This document shows, in pieces, positions 1 through 10,432 of a stretch of DNA of 60,187 bases (position 1 is the first letter of the stretch; every line of letters begins with the position of its first letter). The notes below the pieces were generated by a model that was given only the letters and a program-made list of their open reading frames with translations, did not search any database and was not told where the DNA came from. The position numbers and the translations under genes were made by a program. This DNA comes from JBBQWR01 sp038210495 (lineage in GTDB: Bacteria > Planctomycetota > Planctomycetia > Pirellulales > DATAWG01). Where the stretch lies: the NCBI GenBank assembly GCA_038210495.1, contig JBBQWR010000036.1, positions 1 through 60,187 on the forward strand. Direction: 5' to 3'.

Positions 1-1
1 G

Positions 2-619
2 TACGACAACAAGTTCGTGGTCAAGGGAGACGGCGTGACCACGGGCAAGCACGAACTGGAGCTGCGCAAGAAAGGCGCCGGGCCGCTGTACTATAACGCC
101 TATCTGACCTACTTCACGCTCGAAGACCACATCACCCGGGCGGGGCTGGAAGTGAAGGTCAACCGGCGGATCTACAAGCTCACGCGAGACGACAAGACGA
201 CCCAAGTCGCCGGCTCGCGGGGCCAGGTCGTCGATCAGCGGGCCGAAAAGTATCGCCGCGCGGAGCTCAAGGACAACGACCTGCTCAAGAGCGGCGACTT
301 GGTCGAAGTGGAACTGGAGATCGACTCGAAGAACGACTACGAGTATCTGATCTTCGAGGACATGAAAGCCGCGGGATTCGAGGCGGTCGAAGTCCGCAGT
401 GGCTACGGTGGCAACGCCCTGGGGGCCTACATGGAGATGCACGACAACCGCACCAGCTTCTTCGTGAGAACGCTAGCCCGGGGCAAGCACAGCGTGGCCT
501 ATCGCCTGTGCGCGGAAATCCCCGGCCGCTACAGCGCCCTGCCGGCCAAAGGCTGGGCGATGTACGCCCCGGAATTGAAGGCCAACTCGGACGAGCTGAA
601 GCTGCGAATCGAGGATTGA
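2..619 (+). CDS. alpha-2-macroglobulin family protein, C-terminal end (partial)
   Basis: The reading frame is already open at the left edge, so this is the 3' end of a gene starting outside the window; about 205 residues are visible. The segment resembles the C-terminal part of large bacterial alpha-2-macroglobulins: a short strand ending in ELELRKKGAGPLYYNAYLT, then LEVKVNRRIYKL, and a receptor-binding-like domain with alternating strands (for example DLVEVELEID) close to the stop. Such proteins are secreted or membrane-anchored protease traps of roughly 1500-2000 residues. No thioester motif can be seen because the upstream part is missing. The family call rests on the overall pattern, not on a catalytic motif. 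Confidence 0.7.
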   Translation, partial: YDNKFVVKGDGVTTGKHELELRKKGAGPLYYNAYLTYFTLEDHITRAGLEVKVNRRIYKLTRDDKTTQVAGSRGQVVDQRAEKYRRAELKDNDLLKSGDLVEVELEIDSKNDYEYLIFEDMKAAGFEAVEVRSGYGGNALGAYMEMHDNRTSFFVRTLARGKHSVAYRLCAEIPGRYSALPAKGWAMYAPELKANSDELKLRIED

Positions 620-625
620 CGGAAC

Positions 626-665
626 GTGGCGAGTGGCGAGCGGCGGGTGGCGAGTGGTGAGCGGG
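626..665. repeat. short imperfect tandem repeat, GGCGAGT heptamers
   Basis: Roughly five imperfect copies of GTGGCGA/GCGGGTG-type heptamers lie between the alpha-2-macroglobulin stop and the carboxyltransferase stop. Similar heptamer runs occur at 5596-5632 and 23483-23512, always just outside a gene. They look like simple slippage-type intergenic repeats rather than a CRISPR, because there are no unique spacers. Confidence 0.6.
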
Positions 666-674
666 GCGTAAGCT

Positions 675-2291
675 TCAGACCTGGAACACGCCTAGTCGCA
701 TGGGTTCGAGTTCGGCGTGGCGCGTCGCGATTTCCAACGCTTGGATGAGCGTGGATCGTGTTTCCACCGGATCGAGAATTGCGTCGACCCAGCCGCGGGC
801 CGCGCCGTAGCGCACGTCCATCTGCCGGTCGTAATCGTGGCGGACCTTATCGCGTAGCTTCGCGAGATCGGCGGCATCCACGGCGTGTCCTTGCCGCTCG
901 AGGCTTTTTACCGTGATGTCGAGCAGCGTGGACGTGGCCTGTTCGCCTCCCATCACGGCGCAGCGCGCGTTGGGCCAAGCGAAAATCAATCGCGGGTCGA
1001 ACGCCTTGCCGCACATCGCATAGTTGCCAGCGCCGAACGAGCCGCCGGTGATGATCGTTAGCTTCGGGACGCGGCTGTTGCTGATCGCGTTGACCAGCTT
1101 GGCGCCCGCCTTGATGATTCCCTCGCGTTCTGAATCGCGACCGACCATGAATCCATTGACGTCCTGCAAAAACAAAATCGGCAGCCAGTTTTGATTGCAA
1201 TCCAACACGAACCGGGCGGCCTTCTCCGCGCTATCGACATACAGCACGCCGCCGAATTGCATCGGCCCCTCGGCCGGACGCACGCGATGATGCTGATTAG
1301 CGACGATGCCGATCGGAAAACCGCCCAGCCGAGCCACGCCGCAAACCACCGTCTGGCCGTACTCCGGCTTATATTCGTCCAGCGACTCAGCGTCGACGAG
1401 GCAATCGATGACTTCGCGAATTTCGTATTGGTGCCGCGAATCGGTTGAGATGAGTCGATAAAGATCGCTCGCCGGCCGACGCGGCTCTTTGCCCGACGCC
1501 CGCGTGAACGGCGCCGGCGGCAGCGAATCGTCCGGCCGCACCGCGGCCGCCAACCGCCGCAGTCGTTCCAAACACGAAGGATCATCGGGATCGCGATAGT
1601 CGATCGTGCCGCTGATCTGGGAATGCATCAGCGCTCCGCCGAGTTCTTCGTGCGACGCCTCTTGGCCAATCGCGCTTTTCACGAGCGCGGGTCCCGCGAG
1701 ATATAGCCCCGAACCGTCGGTCATCAGCAGCGTGTCGCAGAGGACGGGCAAATAACCGCCGCCGGCGACGCAATTGCCCATGATCGCGGCGATTTGCCCG
1801 ATTCCAGCGGCGGAGATCACGGCGTTGTTCCGAAAGATGCGACCGAAATCATCTTCGTCGGGGAACACATCTTCTTGAAGCGGCAGAAACACACCGGCCG
1901 AATCGACAAGGTAGATCAGCGGCAGGCGATTCTGCATCGCGATCCGCTGGGCGCGAAGCACCTTCTTGGCGGTCGCGGGAAAAAAGGCGCCGGCTTTCAC
2001 GGTCGCGTCGTTGGCGATGATCATTTGCCGTCGTCCGGCCACCGTGCCGATGCCTGTAATCACGCCGGCTGCGGGAGCGCCGCCGAACTCTCGATACATC
2101 TGCCAACCGGCCCAAATTCCCAATTCGAGCCATGGCGTGTCGATATCGAGCAGGCGTTGGAGTCGCTCGCGCGCGGCCAGCCTACCTTTGGCGTGTTGGC
2201 GCTCGATCGCAGCGCGGCCGCCGCCCAGATAAATCTCCGCCGCTTCTTCGCGGAGCGTCGCAACTAAATCGGCTATCGAGGAGTCAATCAT
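675..2291 (-). CDS. acyl-CoA carboxylase carboxyltransferase (beta) subunit, methylcrotonyl/propionyl-CoA type
   Basis: This 538-residue protein matches the length of biotin-dependent acyl-CoA carboxyltransferase subunits, which move a carboxyl group from biotin to an acyl-CoA such as methylcrotonyl- or propionyl-CoA. The N-terminal half has the typical RLAARERLQRLLD entry and the crotonase-like DSAGVFLPLQ and GGGYLPVLCD segments. The C-terminal half has the second oxyanion-hole region (GGSFGAGNYAMCGKAFDP, then WPNARCAVMGGEQA). The DSAGVFLPLQEDVFPD stretch is closest to methylcrotonyl-CoA carboxylase beta, but substrate cannot be settled by eye. No biotin carboxylase or biotin carrier gene is adjacent, so the partner subunit must lie elsewhere. 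The ATG at 2291 precedes a typical family N-terminus. Confidence 0.88.
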   Translation of the reverse strand: MIDSSIADLVATLREEAAEIYLGGGRAAIERQHAKGRLAARERLQRLLDIDTPWLELGIWAGWQMYREFGGAPAAGVITGIGTVAGRRQMIIANDATVKAGAFFPATAKKVLRAQRIAMQNRLPLIYLVDSAGVFLPLQEDVFPDEDDFGRIFRNNAVISAAGIGQIAAIMGNCVAGGGYLPVLCDTLLMTDGSGLYLAGPALVKSAIGQEASHEELGGALMHSQISGTIDYRDPDDPSCLERLRRLAAAVRPDDSLPPAPFTRASGKEPRRPASDLYRLISTDSRHQYEIREVIDCLVDAESLDEYKPEYGQTVVCGVARLGGFPIGIVANQHHRVRPAEGPMQFGGVLYVDSAEKAARFVLDCNQNWLPILFLQDVNGFMVGRDSEREGIIKAGAKLVNAISNSRVPKLTIITGGSFGAGNYAMCGKAFDPRLIFAWPNARCAVMGGEQATSTLLDITVKSLERQGHAVDAADLAKLRDKVRHDYDRQMDVRYGAARGWVDAILDPVETRSTLIQALEIATRHAELEPMRLGVFQV

Positions 2292-2990
2292 CGGTCCGAG
2301 AGAAAAATGTCGAATTCGTGTGGCAAGAAGCCGCTTGGCGCTGCGACCTAGCCAACAATGAAGCGAGCGGCGGATTTATGTTCCGCCGAGCTGAGCCATC
2401 TTACCCGGCGGAAATGTGGTTGCTAGAGCGGAAATGGGGCATCCGCCCAACTGAATTCGTTAGCAAAGGCCCGTTTAGACGCATTCTGGTTGCCCATCGC
2501 ATCGACGAACGCTTTGGCGTCCGCACGCCTGTGTTTAACCGGGCGAAGCAGTTGACTAGCCGCATGAACGACCTAATGAATAAGGAATCCGCAATCGTCA
2601 GCCAAAATCAACGAGCGAGGTCCAAATCCGGGCCTCGCTTTTTTTATTTTTTCACATTTTTCACGCTGCCAGCGAATAATTCTCATGTGCCGCTCCGCTT
2701 GGCTCTCCTGCCGGCGGCAACATAACCAGTGGGTCCAATCAAGGCGTTTCGTCGAGTTCTGGCAACGGACATGGGGGTTTTTCGCGACGATCAACGGCGA
2801 TTTGGAACTCGGCATCGCCCAAATGGATAACGTCTAAACGATTTGCAGTTCAAGACTTAAGAAAAGGAATCTCGTGCAGGAATGAACCGCCGGCGCCGAA
2901 ACTGCTTTAAACGATTCCGCCGATGGGACGGCCCTGAACGGTCTATTCACAGCTCTGATCTTAGGTCCTTCAACTTCGAGGAGTTGGCTC
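2292..2990. other. 700-nt gap without a convincing gene; holds one terminator
   Basis: No frame here gives a protein with recognisable domains or a good ribosome binding site. A plus-strand intrinsic terminator sits at 2615-2650 with no gene feeding it. The last about 100 nt are the leader of the sigma factor gene, ending in GAGGAG seven bases before its TTG start. Confidence 0.5.
2615..2650 (+). terminator. intrinsic terminator, orphan
   Basis: The stem GCGAGG (2615-2620) pairs with CCTCGC (2633-2638) around a 12-nt loop and is followed at once by a run of Ts, giving a standard Rho-independent terminator for plus-strand transcription. The nearest upstream genes are on the minus strand, so the transcript it ends is unidentified; a small RNA from 2300-2640 is possible. 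Confidence 0.6.
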
Positions 2991-4682
2991 TTGGCGAAGT
3001 CCAAAAAGACCCCCGTTCGAAAGAATAATTCTCGAGTTACCGACTCTCGGCGGAGCCGGAGCTTCAACGGCCGTGGATCGAGTGGACCCATGACGCAACC
3101 AGAATGGATCACGACTCGCGATGAGCCGATTACGGAGGATCGTATTCCGGCCATCGCCGACAGCTTCGACGAGCACGACTCGCTCGACGACGACGAGATC
3201 GTCGCCGACGAGGTCGCCGAAGTCGCGGCGGAAGAAGCTCAGCCCGATACGGGGCTCGATGGCCATATCGACGATCCGGTGCGGATGTACTTGATGCAGA
3301 TGGGCGAGATACCGTTGCTGACCCGTCCCGAAGAGATCGCATCCGCCAAGGAGATCGAGCGGACTCGCACCCATTTTCGCAATAGCATGCTGGCGAGCGA
3401 CTATTTGTTGCAGGGCGCCATGATGCTGCTCAAAAAGGTCCGCGACGGCAAACTGCGGCTGGACCGCACGATTGAGGTCTCCGTCACTAATACGACTGAA
3501 AAGAAGAACCTGCTCAAAAGGCTCGATCCGAACGTCAAAACGCTCGAAGAATTGCTCCGGCAAAATCGCAAGGATTTCTACATCGCCATCAGCAAGCAGC
3601 AGCCGATGGACGTGCGCCGGGCCGCCTGGCGCCGACTCGTCCGCCGGCGCAACAAAGCCGTGCGCCTCATCGAAGAGCTTAATCTGCGGACGACGCGGCT
3701 CCAGCCGCTGTTGGATATGATGACCGAGATTCGGCAGCGATCGCTCCATATCCGCGAGCAATTGACGACCGGCGGCGGCGGTTCGCTCGGCTCGATGGCC
3801 GAGCTCCGGGCCGAACTGCGGCAGCTCATGCGGATCACGCTCGAAAGCCCCTCGACGCTCGACCGGCGGATGAAGCGTACCGCCTACTGGCAGAAGAAAT
3901 ACGATGAGGCCAAGCGCGTCCTTTCGGCGGGCAACCTGCGGCTGGTCGTGTCGATCGCGAAAAAGTATCGCAACCGCGGACTCAGTTTCTTGGACCTGAT
4001 TCAAGAGGGAAACACCGGACTCATGCGGGCGGTCGACAAGTTCGAGCACGCCCGAGGATACAAATTCTCGACCTATGCCACTTGGTGGATTCGCCAGGCG
4101 ATCACCCGGGCGATCGCCGACCAGAGCCGCACAATCCGGCTTCCGGTCCACATGATCGACACGATGAGCAGGGTTCGCGCGGTCACGCGCGACATGGTGC
4201 AGAAGATCGGCCGCGAGCCCAGTGTCGAAGAGGCCGCCGAGGCCGCCGGTCTCTCGCTCGACGATGCCCGATGCTTGATGAAGATGGCCCGGCAGCCGCT
4301 GTCGCTCGACCAGCCGGTGGGCGATCACGACGACAGCTTCTTCGGCGAATTCATTCAGGACCACCGCGAAGACGATCCGCTTTACGAGGTCAATCAACAA
4401 TCGCTCAAGAGCCGGATCGCGGATGTGCTGTCGGAACTCAACTACCGGGAACGGGAAATACTCCGCCTCCGCTACGGCCTCGTCGATGGATACGCTTATA
4501 CGCTGGAAGAAGTGGGCCAGATTTTTTCTGTAACACGGGAGCGAGTTCGTCAAATCGAGGCCAAGGCCGTCCGCAAATTGCAGCAGCCGTCGCGCAGTCG
4601 CACACTGGCGAGCTTTCTCGATTTGCCGCTGTCGAGCTTGGAGAGCATGGCTCAAAATGAAGAGGCCGGCTCAACGAATTGA
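2991..4682 (+). CDS. rpoD: primary-type RNA polymerase sigma factor (RpoD/SigA family)
   Basis: This 563-residue sigma-70 protein should direct RNA polymerase to -10/-35 promoters. Region 1.2 is visible at DPVRMYLMQMGEIPLLTRPEE (about residues 91-111). A long non-conserved segment follows, then the region 2 core (NLRLVVSIAKKYRNRGLSF, EGNTGLMRAVDKFE, YATWWIRQAITRAI) and regions 3 and 4 ending in YTLEEVGQIFSVTRERVRQI, the -35-binding helix-turn-helix. A complete region 1.1 is not evident; the first 80 residues are basic then very acidic. The start is a TTG at 2991 with GAGGAG seven bases upstream; a later ATG at 3090 is the alternative. Whether it is the main housekeeping factor or a paralogue cannot be told from one window. 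Confidence 0.92.
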   Translation: MAKSKKTPVRKNNSRVTDSRRSRSFNGRGSSGPMTQPEWITTRDEPITEDRIPAIADSFDEHDSLDDDEIVADEVAEVAAEEAQPDTGLDGHIDDPVRMYLMQMGEIPLLTRPEEIASAKEIERTRTHFRNSMLASDYLLQGAMMLLKKVRDGKLRLDRTIEVSVTNTTEKKNLLKRLDPNVKTLEELLRQNRKDFYIAISKQQPMDVRRAAWRRLVRRRNKAVRLIEELNLRTTRLQPLLDMMTEIRQRSLHIREQLTTGGGGSLGSMAELRAELRQLMRITLESPSTLDRRMKRTAYWQKKYDEAKRVLSAGNLRLVVSIAKKYRNRGLSFLDLIQEGNTGLMRAVDKFEHARGYKFSTYATWWIRQAITRAIADQSRTIRLPVHMIDTMSRVRAVTRDMVQKIGREPSVEEAAEAAGLSLDDARCLMKMARQPLSLDQPVGDHDDSFFGEFIQDHREDDPLYEVNQQSLKSRIADVLSELNYREREILRLRYGLVDGYAYTLEEVGQIFSVTRERVRQIEAKAVRKLQQPSRSRTLASFLDLPLSSLESMAQNEEAGSTN

Positions 4683-4720
4683 GGTAAATTCGGAGTCCGT
4701 ATCTCGCGTAACTTACGGTT

Positions 4721-4756
4721 CTCCCTCTCCCTCCGGGAGAGGGCGGGGGTGAGAGG
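4721..4756. repeat. REP-like palindromic element (CTCTCCC...GGGAGAGGG...GTGAG type)
   Basis: A short palindrome (CTCCCTCTCC, CCGGGAGAGGG) followed by CGGGGGTGAGAGG lies between the convergent sigma factor and SDR genes. The same element in nearly identical form is at 25298-25332, where it is inside a coding sequence. It has the look of a repetitive extragenic palindrome. Confidence 0.65.
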
Positions 4757-4802
4757 CGTACCGCGCTCAACGAGGCTGCCATCTCCCAAGAGGAGAAGGG
4801 TT

Positions 4803-5588
4803 CTAAAGTCGCATGGCCGTAAAACCGCCGTCGACGTAATACGCCGAGCCGGTAATGAAGCTGCCGGCTCTGGGGGAGACAAGCAACAGCACCGCGCCGA
4901 TTAGTTCCTCCGGCTCGCCGAATCGGGCCATGGGTGTTTGGCTCATGATCTTTTCGGTTCGCTCGGGGCTCAAAATGTTTCGGTTCTGCTCGGCCGGAAA
5001 GAACCCTGGGCAGAGAGCATTCACGCGAATGTTATACGGCGCCAATTCTCGGGCCACGTTTTGCGTTAGATTGATCACCGCCGCTTTTGACGCCGAATAG
5101 GCGAACACGCGCGAGAGCGGCAGATCGGCCGTCACGCTGCCGATATTCACGATCGCCCCGCCGCGCCCCGCCGCGATCATCTGTCGGCTGAAAATCTGCG
5201 ACGCCATATGCGTGCTCGTCAGATTCGTTCGCAGCACGCGGTCCCAATCCTCGTCGGTCACTTCCAAATAGCTGGAAGCCGAGTTGGCGCCCGCGCAGTT
5301 GATTAGGATATCCACTTGGCCGTGTTGCTTGAGCGTCGCCCCCAATAGCGATTGGAGCGACTCGCGCTCCGTGACTTCGACGGGAGTAAAACTGGCTAAG
5401 CCGCTAAGGGCGCGGATCGCCGCAGAGCGCGCTTCGCCTTGTTCGGGCCCGCGGCCGGAGATGACGACGGTGGCGCCGGCGCGGGCGAGCCCTTCGCAAA
5501 TCGCGCCGCCCAGGACGCCCGTGCCGCCGATCACGACGGCAACCTGCCCGCTGAGGCCGAAGAGCTGTTCGAGAAATTCGGCGGACAT
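4803..5588 (-). CDS. SDR family NAD(P)-dependent oxidoreductase
   Basis: This 261-residue protein is a classical short-chain dehydrogenase with a Rossmann fold. Seen directly: the glycine-rich nucleotide motif GGTGVLGG (residues 21-28), NCAG (97-100), catalytic Ser151, and the YSASK motif with Tyr164 and Lys168. A glycine-rich end (ITGSAYYVDGGF) is typical of the family. The overall pattern, with MARFGEPEELIGAVLLLVSP near the end, resembles gluconate 5-dehydrogenase or D-mannonate oxidoreductase relatives, which would fit a sugar-acid substrate, but substrate cannot be assigned. It lies 67 bases downstream of the 6-phosphogluconate dehydrogenase gene on the same strand, so the two may be co-transcribed. 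Confidence 0.85.
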   Translation of the reverse strand: MSAEFLEQLFGLSGQVAVVIGGTGVLGGAICEGLARAGATVVISGRGPEQGEARSAAIRALSGLASFTPVEVTERESLQSLLGATLKQHGQVDILINCAGANSASSYLEVTDEDWDRVLRTNLTSTHMASQIFSRQMIAAGRGGAIVNIGSVTADLPLSRVFAYSASKAAVINLTQNVARELAPYNIRVNALCPGFFPAEQNRNILSPERTEKIMSQTPMARFGEPEELIGAVLLLVSPRAGSFITGSAYYVDGGFTAMRL

Positions 5589-5655
5589 GGGATTGAGCGT
5601 GGCGGGTGGCGCGTGGTGGGTGGCGGGTGAACCAAAGACGAAGTACAGCAGCGGG

Positions 5656-7098
<1,443 letters not shown>

Positions 7099-7214
7099 GG
7101 CGGACGCTCCTAAAGACGGTTCTATAACAAGTGATTCATATAGCCGCCGAGCTCGCTCGGCGTTTTGTTGGCGGGCGACGGCTGGCGAGCGACCTGGGCG
7201 CTTTGTCGGCGATG

Positions 7215-8084
7215 TCAGTCGTTCAGCACGGGCCAAGGCGGCATATCGGGCAGATAACTGTGAAAGTCGTCGAGCAGTTGCTGCTGATAGGCGCCGGCGA
7301 ACGTGCCATTCAAAAACCGGTCGATCGCCTCGTCGTGGAATCGCTGCCAACTGGCTTCTTCGGCGCTCGGGTTGATTGGAAAGAATAGGGCCTTGTTGGC
7401 CACGGCGGCGCTATGGTCGCCGGGGGCGTCGCCGACCATGAGCGTATGGTCCGGCTTGTATTTTCGAGCGACCGACAGCGTCTCTTTCTTCGTGCCGATT
7501 TCCTGACCGCAAATGGCGCGGACGTAGCCGTTCAGATTGTGCTCCTCCCATTCGCGGTGCAGCGCTTCGTTGGGCGTCGCGGAAATCACGAGCAGATCGG
7601 CCTTCCCCTTCAGCTTGTCGAGACTCTCGCGAAGCATCGGAAAGGGCGGCACGCCGCGCACGAATCGGGCGACGGTCTCGTTCACGGCCACCGACCAGGC
7701 CAAGGCCTGCTTCAAATCGGGATCGTTCGTGGCTTCGACGGCCACCTTGAGCGCCGGATTGGCCAGCTTTGTCTCGGTCTTAATCCACTTCACCAAACCG
7801 GCCGGAACTGTGACCTGTATGCCCCGCGAGCGAACTTCGGGCCGCTTTTGCAACCACTCGAGCGCTTCGATCAGCGCCGGAAACCGGTTGATGCCTCGGC
7901 TCTTCGAATACAGGTTGACGAATTCGGCCGCCTCGCGGGCATACTTGCTGATGCCCTGCAGCTCGTAACTGTTGATGATGTTGGGAATGAAGCATTCCTT
8001 GTGCTTCACCTCCATCGTGTCAAACGCACAGCCGTCGGAATCGATGCCGACGAGGAAATCACACTGCGGCTCAAGATCAAACAT
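7215..8084 (-). CDS. HAD superfamily hydrolase (phosphatase-like)
   Basis: This 289-residue protein looks like a haloacid dehalogenase-type phosphatase of the cytoplasm. Motif I is GIDSDGCAFDTM near residue 13, with the nucleophile and acid aspartates as D-x-D. Motif II is LLVISATPNE. Motifs III and IV are a late lysine and MVGDAPGDHSAA. A helical cap domain lies between motifs I and II, roughly residues 30-150. The substrate is unknown. The gene lies between those for 6-phosphogluconate dehydrogenase and PPi-phosphofructokinase on the same strand, so a sugar-phosphate substrate is a reasonable guess only. Confidence 0.75.
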   Translation of the reverse strand: MFDLEPQCDFLVGIDSDGCAFDTMEVKHKECFIPNIINSYELQGISKYAREAAEFVNLYSKSRGINRFPALIEALEWLQKRPEVRSRGIQVTVPAGLVKWIKTETKLANPALKVAVEATNDPDLKQALAWSVAVNETVARFVRGVPPFPMLRESLDKLKGKADLLVISATPNEALHREWEEHNLNGYVRAICGQEIGTKKETLSVARKYKPDHTLMVGDAPGDHSAAVANKALFFPINPSAEEASWQRFHDEAIDRFLNGTFAGAYQQQLLDDFHSYLPDMPPWPVLND

Positions 8085-8164
8085 GGGGAATCGGCTGGGG
8101 GCAACAGGATTAGGAGTTAGGAAACCTTAGCCGCGACGCCTGCGTCGCGCTTCGGCGGTCGTTT

Positions 8165-9463
8165 CTATTTCGCCTTCGCGCGATCTGCCTGCGGCATGTA
8201 TTTCGCCAGCTTCTGCTCCGCGAAAATCGGCGCCATGCGCGCCAAGCGTTGCCGGCCGCCAATAAGCGGCAAGCTAATCATGTCGTCCCCGACCAGCGGC
8301 ATCGCATAGCGTACAAATTCATCCGTGACATCAAACCCGTTTGCCGCGATCCACGAGCCGGGGAAGCTGCGTTCGCTGGCCGCCACGAGGGGCAATGGAA
8401 CTTTGTCGTACCGCACGTGATAAATCGGCCCGTCGTCGCGAAGGATCGTCGACATATAGCCGCTTTCGCCGCGGGCCGCCAGCAGAGCCGCCATCTGCCC
8501 GCTCCGATAGGCCTCTTCCAAATCGACCGTCGACGCCAGCGCCATCGCATGACGCTGATCCGTGCCCGAGACATTGCCGCGAGCCGCCCCTTTGGCGGCC
8601 AACCCAACTTTGTTCAGGTAATTCACCACGGTCTGGCAGACGGTCGTCTGGCTGGAGCTGAATGCGACGTGGCCGAACGAATCGCGGACTTCGCCAATGC
8701 TGCCGACGTCAAAACCCTCGCTGACCACCACGATGCAGCGGCCGGCGCGGCGAAGCTCGTCGTTCACCTGATCGGCGAGCTGCGGCAGCGTACAGGGGCT
8801 CTCGGCGAGGTAAATCTGCAGCGGCATCTCGCGGCCGGGGTCGGCGAGTCGAGCGGCGGCCGGAATGAACCCGATCTTGCGGCCCATCGCCTGCATGACG
8901 AGCACCGGATCGGCGGGGCAGGAGCCAGAGTTCTCCTCGTTCGCGTTCTGGACCATGTGCATCCAGTATTTGGCGACCGAGCCGTAGCCAGGCGTGTGAT
9001 CGATCAGCTTGAACTCGCTGTCGCCCACGTCGTTGTCGATCGTCTTGGGCACGCCGACGCCGATCAGGTCCAGCCCGCGCTCCCGAGCGAGCGCCGCGAC
9101 CTTGTTAGCCGTGTCCATCGAATCGTTGCCGCCGATGTACAAGAAATATCCCACGTCGTGGGCTTTGAAGACGTCGATCGTCCGCTCAAAGTCCTCGGTC
9201 TGAGCCGGCTTGAGCTTGTAGCGGCAGGTGCCGATCGAACCGGCGCCTGGCGTGAACCGCAGCAGCGAAATTTCGTCTGGCGACTGGGCCGTGAGATCGA
9301 GCAGTTCTTCCTTGAGCACCCCTTCGATGCCGTGCCGGGCGCCGTAGACGATTCCGATCTCGTCCATTTGTCGTGCCGTCTCGACGATGCCGCGAAGACT
9401 GTTGTTGATGACCGGACTGGGGCCGCCGCTTTGAGCGACAACCATGTTGCGTGGTCGAGCCAT
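8165..9463 (-). CDS. pfp: diphosphate-dependent 6-phosphofructokinase
   Basis: This 432-residue enzyme should phosphorylate fructose 6-phosphate reversibly, using pyrophosphate. It begins with a typical AQSGGPSPVINNS donor-binding segment. The GGNDS motif (about residue 112), where ATP-dependent enzymes have a glycine at the third position, marks it as the PPi type. The catalytic loop is PKTIDNDV and the substrate segment AMGRKIGFIPAAARLAD. The inference of PPi use relies on established family signatures. A HAD phosphatase gene lies 80 bases downstream on the same strand, followed by gnd and an SDR gene, so a sugar-phosphate operon is possible. Confidence 0.9.
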   Translation of the reverse strand: MARPRNMVVAQSGGPSPVINNSLRGIVETARQMDEIGIVYGARHGIEGVLKEELLDLTAQSPDEISLLRFTPGAGSIGTCRYKLKPAQTEDFERTIDVFKAHDVGYFLYIGGNDSMDTANKVAALARERGLDLIGVGVPKTIDNDVGDSEFKLIDHTPGYGSVAKYWMHMVQNANEENSGSCPADPVLVMQAMGRKIGFIPAAARLADPGREMPLQIYLAESPCTLPQLADQVNDELRRAGRCIVVVSEGFDVGSIGEVRDSFGHVAFSSSQTTVCQTVVNYLNKVGLAAKGAARGNVSGTDQRHAMALASTVDLEEAYRSGQMAALLAARGESGYMSTILRDDGPIYHVRYDKVPLPLVAASERSFPGSWIAANGFDVTDEFVRYAMPLVGDDMISLPLIGGRQRLARMAPIFAEQKLAKYMPQADRAKAK

Positions 9464-9747
9464 GAGCAGACGCTAGGGGCGATGGGGCTAGGGAACTTAA
9501 AGGCGAGCGGGGGGCGAAAGCCCCCCTTCCTTCGCGAGGCGCCTCCGATCGAACCAAAAATGCTGGCCGTTGGATGCCCGCGCGTAGGGACATAAAACTA
9601 ACGCGCACAAGCCGAATGTCAACGGGTTCAGGCCTTTGCCCAGCCGATCGACGGTCCTCTAGTCTTCGGCATAGGCAGTGTCATCGGCTTAGGTACAATG
9701 CCGACCGATAGACACACGCCCACGTTCCTCTCCAACCCCCGTCGCCG

Positions 9748-10320
9748 ATGGCTCTCCTTCCCGTTCCCATCCCGGAATCCATCATCCTCGGCATCGATCC
9801 GGGCCTGGGCATCACCGGCTACGGCGTCCTATCGTCGGCGAGCGGTGGCCCCAAACTCGTGGAGGCTGGCGTGATTCGTCCCCGCAACGATTCGTCAGAC
9901 CTCGCCGAACGGCTTGCGGAGATTCACCGCGGCGTGTGCGAAGTCATCGCCAGCCTCAAGCCGGGCGCAATGGCGATTGAGCAGCTTTACTCGCACGTCG
10001 CTCATCCGCGGACTTCGATCCTGATGGGGCACGCCCGCGGCGTCATCTGCCTGGCCGCCGCGCAGGCCGGGATTCCCGTGCTGCACTATAGCGCCACGCA
10101 GATCAAGCGCATCCTGACCGGCAACGGCCGGGCGCCCAAGACGCAGATGCAACTGGCCATTGCGAAGGAACTGCGATTAGCGGCGCCGCCCGAACCGCCC
10201 GACGTCGCCGATGCCCTGGCCGTCGCTCTCTGTCACCACTATTTGCACGCTCGTCAAAAACAAGCGGCCGATCTGCACGCGAAATCGCCGCGCCGAAGAG
10301 ACGCGGTGGAACGGGAATGA
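9748..10320 (+). CDS. ruvC: Holliday junction resolvase RuvC
   Basis: RuvC is the endonuclease that cuts four-way DNA junctions during recombinational repair, working with RuvAB. The four acidic metal ligands can be placed: Asp17 in GIDPG, Glu78 in AIEQLY, and Asp152 and Asp155 in PDVADALAVALCH. The 190-residue length is slightly above the usual 160-175 because of a basic C-terminal tail (HARQKQAADLHAKSPRRRD). No ruvA or ruvB gene is adjacent here. It starts with ATG at 9748 and is divergent from the phosphofructokinase gene. Confidence 0.95.
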   Translation: MALLPVPIPESIILGIDPGLGITGYGVLSSASGGPKLVEAGVIRPRNDSSDLAERLAEIHRGVCEVIASLKPGAMAIEQLYSHVAHPRTSILMGHARGVICLAAAQAGIPVLHYSATQIKRILTGNGRAPKTQMQLAIAKELRLAAPPEPPDVADALAVALCHHYLHARQKQAADLHAKSPRRRDAVERE

Positions 10321-10429
10321 CGAATGTCAAATGACGAATGCCTATCCACGAGCGACTTGCAGGTCCAGGCCTTAGTCATTCGTGCTTCGTCATTAGTCAT
10401 TGATTCGACATTCGTCATTCGTCATTTTG
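10318..10429. repeat. cluster of TGACGAATG / CATTCGTCA words with hairpin potential
   Basis: The gap between the convergent ruvC and CBS genes contains the word ATGACGAATG twice at its left end and its reverse complement (CATTCGTCAT and variants) at least four times at its right end, so the two sides can pair. It may act as a bidirectional transcription barrier, but there is no clear T-run. Confidence 0.55.
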
Positions 10430-10432
10430 CCG

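Noticed and set aside
626..665. Possible CRISPR or minisatellite from GGCGAGT heptamers
   Set aside because: There are no spacers and the units are only seven bases; simple slippage repeats fit better.
2970..4655. 561-codon open frame antisense to the sigma factor gene
   Set aside because: It mirrors a GC-rich coding region and has no domains; the plus-strand gene has all sigma-70 motifs.
7099..7350. N-terminal extension of 6-phosphogluconate dehydrogenase
   Set aside because: The Arg/Ala-rich 84 residues have no counterpart in the family and overlap the HAD gene; the ATG at 7098 has a ribosome binding site.
8249..9595. 448-codon plus-strand open frame opposite the phosphofructokinase
   Set aside because: It is an antisense shadow; the composition is Arg/His/Ala-rich without motifs, while the minus strand has a full PFK signature.
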